A DNA stretch of 64,000 bases. Source: Hymenoscyphus infarciens. Lineage: Eukaryota; Ascomycota; Leotiomycetes; Helotiales; Helotiaceae. A program made the position numbers and the translations under genes. The first letter of the stretch is position 1, and every line of letters begins with the position of its first letter. Under the pieces are notes generated by a model that saw nothing but the letters and a program-made list of their open reading frames with translations, had not been told where the DNA came from and searched no databases. The DNA lies in the NCBI GenBank assembly GCA_001414345.1, contig LLCB01000036.1, positions 217,634-281,633 of the forward strand, written 5' to 3'. Positions 51,981 through 61,630 of this stretch are shown in pieces.

Positions 51981-53865
51981 TTGATAAAGACAATCAACTT
52001 ACCTTAGTTTTCCCCAAGGATTGTAGTAACTTGCGATGCATAACTCGGATTTCCTCCTTTCCCCAACTACTGAAAAGCTAGCCCCAACGAGTAATTAAAT
52101 TAGTTTTCTGACACTTGTTTGAACAATTGGGCGAGAGTAACTTCGTATTATCAACGCAGGGAGACAATTGGCGCTTGCACGGGAGGTAACACCTAAGCCG
52201 AGAAGTAGGGTGCTCTGAAAGAGCATCGTGAGCAAGGAAGCTGAAGTAGAACATATAATGAGGAAGGTGGAGGGTTGAAATACACAGACGGAGAAACCTC
52301 CCCAACAGATATGCTAAGGATTTATTTCACGATACAGATGTGGCTGCCTCTTCTGCCTCCTTATAAAACACACTTCTCAATTTCTGAAAACCCTCTCCTA
52401 AAATCATCATCTATCTAACTCCTTCCACAGGAATTACAAAAATCTTGCGCTTAATGTATATCATATAACTTACCACAAATTCTCACCTTTCTTTAGGCGT
52501 TTCATATCCTGTAGTCGTATCTTCAGCAAACTGTTTTGGAGATCGAGATAGTTGGTAAACGCAGTCGCTGTAGAGATGATTCCTATTCTGAAGAAGAGGG
52601 CGAGCTGGAAGTGCATCTTATTTAACGAGAAAATAGTTGAGAATGGTAGGTCGTTTATCTAGTCTCTGGTGTGAGCTTAGGTGGAATCGAAAGTCTAGAG
52701 GTGAGTGTCTTTGAGAAGAAAGCATACTAAGAAAACAATCTTGAATTCTTTTCAATAGAGAATCATAACCTGGCATGAAGAACATCAAAAGGAAGCTGTG
52801 GTTCGTAATGTGGCTGGAGATTGTGACAAGACACATGCCCTCAAACATTTCTACGTCAATAAGAAGCCCCGAGGCTATTGTTAACACTCCTTCACGATTT
52901 CTTCCTACCTAGTTCAAATGCTAACTTTTACTTGGGTCAAAAACATCATAAAGAAATTGATTCCTCGACTGTGTTTCATACAGTGATTCCAGTAGAGTAC
53001 TCTGAAAACTTTTAAGGGCTGGGTTCACCTGGAAGGTAGGGGGTACTCTCACTCCTTGATGACTTTAGGATAAAATTCGAATGAAAGTTAAGGAAGGCTG
53101 CACATGTCTAGGACAACCTCCTAGCATTTTTTTGCCGTCATCCAAGCAAGAATCTATAGCTGGTAGTGGCTGGCTAAGTCTTTGCTCGTCGTTCTTACTT
53201 AGTGGTGTGATCAACATCCTGATGCCAACGATCGATCCAATGATCGATTTCGTTCGAAGATGTACTGGATCCTGACCAATTAATACTGCTTGAAGATTGA
53301 GGGGTATTGGCTGAGCCTCACTTTTCTGCCTTTTTGCATGGTAAACTTAGATGAAGGTAGTATTTCAGCCCACCTACGCTTCAATACTCGAGCTGTGAAA
53401 CCCTAAACCAAGAACCAGACTCGCTGAAAACTACGGAGATAGTCTCTTCCAAGACAAAAACAAGGCGAATCTGCCTCCTGAGCAAAGATTTGAAACGATT
53501 ACGCGTCTGTTTATATAAGAAATAAGCTCCTTTCATTGTCTAGACCCCGCATTCTACAGCCGAATATAGGAACGAGAACCAAGATATCCTATAGCATTAA
53601 GCTATAACATGCACAGTAAGCACTTACTGAATACTGTGTTAGCTTGGCAACATGAACTGTGTTACGGGAGAATTTCGTCTGCTCACCAGCCGGGCGACTC
53701 GCTTAAGTTGTGTAATTCTATAATGCGACTTTAAACTCTCGATTGAGGCTCTCATAAATTGACATTCCCGTTTGGGAGAAGCTGACATAGCGGATCAGAC
53801 CACTTGCTACTAAACCCCGCAATGAGGGGTAAACTCGGCGATGGAAATAAGATACCCACTTGGAG
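51981..53865. other. Intergenic DNA of ordinary composition, no supported gene
   Basis: CA/TG content is normal. Only short frames occur (for example minus 52618-52887, 89 codons), without introns joining them into anything recognised. A small unknown gene or UTRs could be present. Confidence 0.4.
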
Positions 53866-53874
53866 TATATAAAA
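53866..53874 (+). promoter_or_regulatory. Candidate TATA box of the lectin gene
   Basis: TATATAAAA lies about 115 bp before the lectin start codon, a usual distance for a fungal TATA box plus short leader. Confidence 0.45.
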
Positions 53875-53987
53875 AATTAATTCTTCGAGGTCCCGTTTGT
53901 TGACCGCCACTTTACTTTTCAGGAAAAAAGAGAACACGATCAATTCTATTGAAGTAAAATCCCCACAACATCATCCAAGACGCAACC

Positions 53988-55176
53988 ATGTTGGACTTCA
54001 CCAACATTGACGCCATCCAATTCATCCAGGACTCCCAGAGCAACATCCGAGTCTACTACCAGAATGACGACCAAACCATCAGAGAATCCTGCTTCAACGA
54101 CCAGCAGAAATGGTTCACAAGGGGAGATTTTGTGACTACGGGGGCCAAAGCGAACAGTCCAATCGTTGCCACACGTTGGGATAACGGTAAAGAGGTATTT
54201 CCCCATACGTGAAATTCCCGGAAACATTTGTTAAGTATCCAATCCTTAGATCCAAATCCGTGTGTACTTCATCGACGCTAGTGACAAAATCCGCGAGGTA
54301 ATACTCATACTCCAATCGCACAAAGCCCTAAAACCAATCCTGACCTCACCAGCATGTTGGCACGTCTCAGCCTGGCGATGCTACCAAATGGAGCGTTGGT
54401 GGTGATCTCACAGCGGCTTCCGTGGCCCCAGCATCCCAACTTGGCCTTGCCCGCCCTGGGAAGGACGCATCCACACTTCGTGTCTACTACCAAGAGGCAA
54501 AGACCAACAAGATCCGTGAGATCATGTACTGGGACGAAGAAGGGAGCTGGAGCGTGTCAGACATTGAAATTACCGGAGCGATGGAAGGCACGCGGATCTC
54601 TGCCGTGTCCGCAAAGCCGCCTGGAGATGTGAGGCTTTACTTCCAAGGGACTGACAGCAATCTAAAGGAGTGGTTCATGAATCAGCAAACTCTTCTGTGG
54701 TCTAGTAGTAAGTGTCCGTACGGGGGTACATGTTTGGCCCCCCAAAGTATTTGCGTACAGTGCTAATACGTACTACAGCTAACCTTCGAACCTTCCCATT
54801 AGCCATAAAGGCTCCCATCAGCGCCATTTTCTGGTATGGTAATATTTCGGACCAGAACAACCCCAAAGATCTTCGTATCCGCGTTTTCACCGTTACCAAA
54901 GCCATGTCTGGAGGAATTTCGCAGCTGGTATACAATCAAACCCAAGGCTGGAACGGCAACCCATCCAATGTCACCAGCGTGTTTACAGCGCCGCCAAATA
55001 TTTCTGCAGTGGGTATATGCCAAATCCCTGGAAACTCGACTGGTGCCATCAGTATCTTTTTCCAGCCTGTCTCCAAAGTCATCGATCTTAGACCAGTTTC
55101 GATGAGTGGCGGAAATACTGGAGAGGCCGAAGTTGCATCCGTGGTGCTCCCAAGGGGGATCCCTACCTCTCGCTGA
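53988..55176 (+). CDS. Fungal fucose-specific lectin (AAL/AFL-type beta-propeller)
   Basis: Exons 53988-54194, 54250-54297, 54353-54707 and 54779-55176 give 335 residues; introns are 55, 55 and 71 nt. The protein is built of repeated blades with VYYQ/VYFI/LYFQ strands followed by IRE/LKEW: SNIRVYYQNDDQTIRES, IRVYFIDASDKIRE, LRVYYQEAKTNKIREIMYW, VRLYFQGTDSNLKEW. This is the pattern of the six-bladed fungal fucose-specific lectin family (Pfam PF07938), whose usual length is ~310-340. No signal peptide is present, as in known members. It binds terminal fucose on glycans; proposed roles are recognition of hosts, competitors or grazers. The start is supported by the CAACCATGT context. It is convergent with the histidine kinase, 265 bp apart. 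Confidence 0.9.
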
Positions 55177-55441
55177 TTCAGTTGGTAAAGAAAGCTCGAG
55201 GTGGAACAGTCTTACTAGCAAAGTTATGAGGAATCATTTGTTTTCTTGAACCCACCATCTTTGCTGAACTCTCGGGTGATTGAATAAGTAGACCTCTGAA
55301 AACCAGTCAATAAAGCCAGAACAAAAAAGGGGTATATATTGTTATTTCTTACACACCCGACCTCAAAAAGATTAAAAAAGCGCCCTCTACCCATCCATCC
55401 AACATCCACAAGCTCTACCCTTTAACCCTCCCTAGAACCCC

Positions 55442-58400
55442 TCACTTCCTAGGCGTCGCACTATCAACCTCGACCCTCTCAGCAAACTCATTCCACTCCC
55501 TATAACTCTCAGCCCAGCCCTCCAAAATCTTCCCCACCTCCCGAAACCGAACCGGCTTCGTCATAAAAACATCAACCCCAGCATTAAAAGCCATCTCCTG
55601 ATCCTTCTGCGAGCTAAATCCCGTAAGCGCAATAATCAACGCCGGAGGATTCCGTTCCAGCTCGGGGGCAGAGAGATGGAGGTCGATGGATTCAAGAGGC
55701 TGCGGAGACACCAAGTTACTCCCAGCTCTCCGATGATTAAAAGGAAAAGAGCTCAGTGGGGGAGCCTGTCCATTCAACCAAGGCGATTGAATTTGCTGCT
55801 GCAATTCAAATGCTATTCGTCGCTCGTTTTCGATTTGCCGGATGAGCCGTGTGGATTCGTAGCCGGACATTACGGGCATAGATACATCTAGTCATCCCAA
55901 GAAATCAGTATTTTGTGTAGGTTTGCGTCTTTGATAAGGGCATCATACCCATGAAAATAACATCAAAGCCTTCTTTCCTCCTTTGAAAAGCTTCCATAGC
56001 TAGTAAACCATTACTGGCTTTTTCAAGATCCCATTTGTTCTTCTTCATGTACGTCTCGAGGAGCATCATATTAATTGGGTTATCCTGATTGGTAATTAGC
56101 AAAGATTTAAGCAGTTAACGAAGCTACAGCAATTTTACCTCTACTAACAACATTTTTGGCGCTCGTTTTGGTGTCGCAGCAACGGCCCCATCCTTTAAAA
56201 TTCGTTTGGGAGGTGTAACTTCCACAGGAAGTGAGGTTCCTATAGAACCTAAAGGCGACTCGGAAACTATTTTTGTAGCCAATGATGGCTCCGAGCGACT
56301 ACTTGCCGGTCGAGGAGTATTACTACTCACAGAAGCAGCCTTTTTCAACGAAGTAGTAGGAGAAAACCCGATCGAAGTTGGAAGATGTCCAATCAACCTC
56401 AGAGCCCTTCCAACCTCGACGTCCACCAGGATATTTTCCGCCAACTTCGTAGCCACAACTGGTCCGCTAGTTTCATTCTCACCTACCTTGGTAAGTCCCA
56501 ATTTGACGGGGCTGGTTGCCGCTGGTTGGAGGGCAGCAGCGACCTCGGCATCAAAGCAGTTCAGTAGCGCTTTTGCTAGACGATGAGGGCCAGCGGGTGT
56601 GCTCACAAATTCGAGCGTTTGTCCAGTATCTAGTTGGGATGAGTATATATGCCGCTGAGCACCGTTGCTACAGAGAATAATCAACACGCGGAATTTGAGA
56701 TCTGCGATAGATGTGTGATGAAAAGCAGACTCGTCGCAAATAATAATGTCCGGCGTGGTACTTGTAGGGACAATCGCCAGTTTAAACCATTTAGTGACAT
56801 ACTTCTCAATCGAGGTTTTTAAACTAGAGAGAGCTCCGCGCTGAACTTTCGAACGGCGCGCACCTGCATGGAATCCCATGATCATAACGGTCCGACCAGT
56901 TCCTCGACGGCGGACGGCCTCGATAGGCTCTTCCAGCTGGTTGGTCAAATTGAGATCTAATTCTGGAGCCGATTGGCAGTTATCCAACGGTAGGCTTAGC
57001 TTGATTTCAGTCCCTTTGCGAGGTTCGCTGCGAACATCAATGGTCCCACCGGATAAGTCAACAATCTGCTTTACAATACTCATGCCTAGTCCAGTTCCTG
57101 GCGCGGTTACGTCCTCCTTGAAAGTTGTTAGCCTTGTTAGTAGAAACCTAGAGTTTTTAGGCTGGATGTGTGAGTCCAAACCTGAGAAAATGGCATAAAC
57201 AATTTAGTCTTCATGAAATCACTTGACATGCCCTGCCCTGAATCGCTCAAGGTCAAGATCACCATTGTTTTCCCCGCATTGGAACTGTTGTTGGTAGACG
57301 GTATAGTTTTTGACTCGAGCTTAATCTTGATGTATCCAGAAGGAGTATATTTTAGAGCATTCCCAAAAACGTTCATAGTAAGACGACGCCATGTACCGGG
57401 CACGGTAGGAAATTTCCATTTTTCTTTATAATCAATATCAAGAATCACGGTGAGGTTGCCATTTGTACCATCAGGCGGAAGACGGTTCGAGGCACGGGTT
57501 GCCTCCTGCCCTCCGCCTGGTGGTGACAGTCCTCTGTGACTTTGTGTCATGTCCGCCAGGCCCTGGGAAGACAGGCCATTGAATTCGAATCCAGCAAAAA
57601 CACCTTGGATGACTTCTTCGATGATTGCAGAGATATCGAGATCTGAGACGCTGCCCATGGGTTGCATGGTATCTTGACCAAACTTTTTAATCTTGGAAAA
57701 ATCAAGAACATGCTCAATGGTATCCAGAAGAGTACGGCCACAAATATCAACTGTTTCCACTAGGTTTCGTTGAAAGCCATCTAGCATGGTATCTGCGAGG
57801 AATTCGACACTTGCAAGAATTCCATGAAGGGGGCTTCTCAGTTCGTGAGAGACATTACTGATGAAATCACCCTTGGCATGATCCGCACTTAACGTGTTGA
57901 GACGAGAAACTTCGGACATGACACTGTGACCAAAAGCCACTAAGTATGATAAATGGTTGCCTTCTGTGAAGCTTCGAGTTGCCGATGTTGACCACGCAAA
58001 TGAGCCAATAAAACAGCCGGATGTAGGATCATACAAGGGTATGAAAAAGATTTGTCGTGAATTTGGAAAGGCCGCAAGCAAGCGGGCCAATTCGTTGACT
58101 ATTCTCCTCTCTCTTCTAATTATCTTCTCTTCCGTCGCGGGTGGCAATATCGTTGCTTGTGATCCCAGTTCGGCATGAGATGTATCTGGCAATATTGGGC
58201 CATCTTCGTCAAAGCGAAATAACGACCCTTTCGGATAACGCCTCACAAGTGCAGTCAGGAGCGATTGATCAATCGCACTGAATGTTTTGGGAGGGCTAGC
58301 ATCTTTACTTTTCCACGAAGAGGAGTTTTTAGTGGAAAAGCCCAGAATATCGGACTTTGGGTCTGCAGTGGTAGACGAGCTTGAGGTCATACTTCGAGTG

Positions 58401-60205
58401 TCCGACCTGTCTGATTTATCCGTATAGTCCGAATAGCTATTGGTATACGAGCCACGGTAGCTGGAAGATATATACGGGCGAGGCCCTGGTCGGGCCAAAG
58501 GACGTGGTTCTTCATCTTCTTCTTCGCTTGAGCTTTCTGTGCTCCTCAAGTCGAGTCCCCGGAGATCCGCTTCCAGGGTATTTCTTCCTTGATAGAACCG
58601 AAAAGGGGCATCAAAGAAAACAGCACCATCCAATTCCATTCCTTCACGTACGAGGTTAGAAGCACGTGAGAAAGTGGCATGAAGAAGGTCCGAAAAGCTG
58701 TCTCCTGAATATTCGCGGTTTGTTCCACCCCTTGCCTTTTCTGCTTCCTGTGAACGTGGTATCTCGCCGGATGATCCCCAAGGAGAATTGTTGAAGCCTT
58801 TTGCACCATTGAAACTATTTGTATGTTGTAATGGAGACATACCCGGGCTTTGAGTCGGATCAAACTCGTCTGGGGGGAGGTTGTGTACCACAGGATTTGT
58901 GTAGTGGGATATTTGGCCTGTGGTGCCCTCAGCCTTGTTGCTTTCCCAATGAAAATCAACGCCGGCACCGAGAGGAAGGTTGTAGCGCTTTAATCGTTCC
59001 CAGTCCCCGTCCATGCTTCCATCGCCCTCGATAAATGCATGTAGTGCTTGACTCATGCGGGTGACGATAATCATATCTTCCTTGGCCCGGTTGTTTTCCA
59101 TATGATCCATGATTGTGCTGGTCATGGTTTGAAGGAACTGGACTTGCTCTTTGGTGAATTGGGTAGTTTTGGGGCTGTTGGTTAGATTAGCGAAGTCAGT
59201 AGCAAGATAAGGGGAACGCACCTTTCGTCCACTACATATACACAACCGATCGTCACACCGTTGTTGTTTATTAAAGGTACCCCGCAATAGAAAGTCCAAT
59301 TTGGAGCACCCTTAACACAATCAAGATGGCACAAGTGCTGATCTTGGCGCAAGTCCGAAACGAAGACCATTGGTATGGCACTTGACCGATTCCCGTCGCC
59401 ATCGCTTCCCTCAATCCCTATTTGCAATGTCTTTTCGCATAACGACTGCCCACGAAGAACCCCCTCCCTACTCGAAGACCACGTATTCTGCGGAACCCAT
59501 TCATCGTTGGGCAGGCTCAGTGGAGGGTTGGTGGAGTCGGCCAAAAAATATTCGCGTTCGGAATCAACCAGGGAGATAACGGCTCTCTGACACGCAAGGC
59601 GGATCGCGATCAATTGAGCAAATGCCGTCAACGCTGTGTCGGAAAATGATCGGTGATCCTGAAAGATGGCGGTCTGAGGGAAAGCATCTTCACCCGTTCC
59701 GGACGCAGTGGTAGTGAGGCTCGTATCGGCGTCGGCAGAAGCAGTGGCTGGCGGAGAAGGGTAAGGAGATATGTTTTCATGGTCAATCGCGAGAGGAAGA
59801 ACGATTGTCGGTGGTTGAGCGTGGGGTTGATAATAGCTGCGTGAAGCAGCTCGTTAGTTTTCTGTTCGCCATGGTCTTTCGAGAGACAGGACAGGCAGGG
59901 CTTTACCGGTAGACCTCTCGCGCACGCGACGCTTCAAGGGATGGCATTTTCTGTTGCTTGCCCCCAGGTTGTGGAGAATCTGGTGACGTCCCTAGACTAG
60001 GTATCGGGACTTGTTTTACTTCGTAAGGAGGAGAGGGCGGGAACGCGGTAACAATGGATGGGGAGGTCAAGAGAGGAGGAGAAGGGGAAGGGTCGATAGA
60101 AAGGAGGGCATCTCGAGATCTCAACGCAGGTAACGGTAACAGGCTTGAAAATATGGTGTCGTAGCTGCTCGATGGTGAGCGGAAGTCTTTGGTGGGAAAA
60201 GCGGC
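55442..60205 (-). CDS. Hybrid histidine kinase: GAF-type region, HisKA, HATPase, receiver
   Basis: Minus-strand exons 60205-59907, 59836-59222, 59174-57182, 57116-56139, 56084-55949 and 55887-55442 join in frame to 1488 residues; introns are 47-70 nt. The first exon is missing: at 60206-60207 there is an acceptor (AACAG) and no ATG in frame downstream until an internal Met, so the true start is upstream and unresolved. Domains by residue of the supported part: Pro/Ser-rich N-terminus; GAF-like ~140-370 (AFAQLIAIRLACQRAVISLV, YCGVPL..., IGCVYVVDE); H-box KGDFISNVSHELRSPLHG with His ~748; N-box NVFGNALKYTPSG ~906; G2 GTGLGMSIV ~977; a degenerate receiver-like stretch; then a receiver with LLVEDNPIN, phospho-Asp ~1341 (codon split by the last intron), ALTGF and TKPV. 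No membrane segments, so a cytosolic sensor feeding a YPD1-type relay is likely. Confidence 0.88.
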
Positions 60206-60831
60206 CTGTTATGGCCATCGAGATCGCCATCATACCACCCCCATGCTTCGATTGATTTATGCAGGGTCCAAGCCCACCCTTATCGGAAAGAAATTGGAAA
60301 AGTGAATGACCTGCCCCCTCTCTCGCCCCTTCTCATTGATTTTATACTACATAAACTCCATGATCTCAATTATAATTATCCTCCTCGCTTAAGTGCTTGT
60401 TTGTGGGTGTTTAGGTGAAAGAAGTTAAGGAGAGCGGCTCGAGCGACCGATTCCCCCTCGATTCCGCAATCAGTTATCAGAGTCGACGAATATACAAAGC
60501 AGATCAGATAACCTAGCACCAAGTTCTTGAGAAGAAAATCAAGAGATAATTTCTCTAGATAATACTCATTCATATATTGTGCAAAATCCGGCTTCGTAAG
60601 CTTGCGCAATAAGCTCATCAGTGTCATCACCAAGTCGCAAGTCTGCAGATTCTCCATCCATACTCCAGGGGCTGGTTATGGAGTTAATATTATCATTCCG
60701 TATTTTATTTTCAATGTAATTATCGTTTTTCTTTTTAATTAACCTTCAGCTTACGACGGGTGAGTGCTTTCCTCGGAATTATAACAGGCGGGAAAAGTTA
60801 GCTTTCTCACCTTCTCAAAACGGTGACATTC
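60206..60831. promoter_or_regulatory. Divergent intergenic region between the kinase and the PTH11-like relic
   Basis: Should hold the kinase's first exon, leader and promoter. Candidate start codons on the minus strand near 60246 and 60338 cannot be joined with a convincing intron. A minus frame at 60376-60657 (93 codons) is unrecognised. Confidence 0.4.
60376..60657 (-). CDS. Hypothetical 93-codon frame
   Basis: Starts with ATG, has normal codon composition, and contains a hydrophobic stretch (LVLGYLICFVYSSTLIT). No family recognised. It could be an independent small gene, a relic, or part of the kinase's 5' region. Support is weak. Confidence 0.2.
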   Translation of the reverse strand: MENLQTCDLVMTLMSLLRKLTKPDFAQYMNEYYLEKLSLDFLLKNLVLGYLICFVYSSTLITDCGIEGESVARAALLNFFHLNTHKQALKRGG

Positions 60832-61541
60832 ATGTCTTCCTCAATGGAGCCGTCACTTTGGGCTCCCGTGGTATCGTCGTCTAATATCACATTCCTTGTA
60901 GTTTCTACTGTTCTCCAAAACTTAGCAACGGCGAGTGTTTTTCTGCGTTTCCTTTCAAGACGTGCTAGTAGTAGTGTAGGTCCAGATAACTGGGTAAGCT
61001 TTTGTATTTCAATGACCTTTTATTTTTCAGGAACAAGTCGAAAGCTATGTTTACCGGTTCGTACTAAACAGAATCATTCAACCCCAGGTAGCTTTCCTGG
61101 CGTTACTATTTTCCTTCGGACAATACATCGCCGGAATCCTCCTTACTACCCTTGGATATGCCAGCTTCCAGACCAGTACTCTTCTCCCCTCACAAGTGGA
61201 ACGTTTTCTCTTCGTAAGCTCAATTCATCAAAGGGTAACTGGAAACTAATCAAAGTTTTAGTACATTCACAACCTCCACATCTTCTACGCCCTAACCCTT
61301 CCCACCATAAAATTCTCCATCCTCCTTCTGTGTAAACGCATCTTCACTATAAGCTACGCAGTCTACATCACCGGCTTCCTAGTACTAAGTTAGATGATCG
61401 GAGTTCTTTTCGCACAAGTGTTGAATTGTGTACACCGGAGCTTGGAAACCTACCACAAGAGCGACGGCGAGATGTATATATATTCAGAGCTTCTACTACG
61501 GAAATGCTTTTTTTTTTTGTAATCAATAGTCTATTTAGCTC
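60832..61541 (+). pseudogene. PTH11/rhodopsin-like membrane receptor, truncated and nonsense-mutated
   Basis: Pieces 60832-60993, 61031-61213 and 61262 onward join across introns of 37 and 48 nt. The first is unusually short and may carry a deletion. Hydrophobic segments: NITFLVVSTVLQNLATASVF, VAFLALLFSFGQYIAGILL, NLHIFYALTLPTIKFSILLL, then VYITGFLVLS, TAG (61391-61393), MIGVLFAQVL. The layout (helix, R..S..GPDNW, helices, LTLPTIKFSILLLCKRIF) is that of the fungal PTH11/rhodopsin-like family. The TAG stands where TGG (Trp) is expected, a G-to-A change of RIP type. The rest of the seven-helix protein is absent because another repeat begins at 61542. Confidence 0.7.
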
Positions 61542-61630
61542 ACCTCACGCATGCGCGGCGTACTCCGAAACACCCTTATAGAGGCCGAGCGCTATGATAA
61601 GATCCTACCTTTAAAGGGCTAAAAGGTCTG
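61542..61630. mobile_element. Probable left terminus of an hAT-like element running out of the window
   Basis: Begins CACCTCACGCATGCGCGGCG, resembling the giant element's tip CACCTCTGGCATGTG (11 of 15). It interrupts the PTH11-like relic and leads at once into a palindrome array. The matching right end and target duplication would be outside the window. Confidence 0.5.

Noticed and set aside
52618..52887. 89-codon minus-strand frame as a gene
   Set aside because: No start context, domain, or joinable exons, and no support beyond an open frame of modest length.
55905..56102. Receiver domain apparently lacking its phospho-acceptor Asp (VIFMGMM)
   Set aside because: The unspliced frame is misleading; a GT-AG intron at 55888-55948 splits the Asp codon and the joined exons read FMDVSMPVMSG.
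59997..60233. Frame starting MMAISMAITG as the kinase N-terminus
   Set aside because: The alternative frame (AAFPTKDFRSPSSSYD...) continues directly into the kinase exon ending REVYR, so the MMAI frame is an overlapping shadow.
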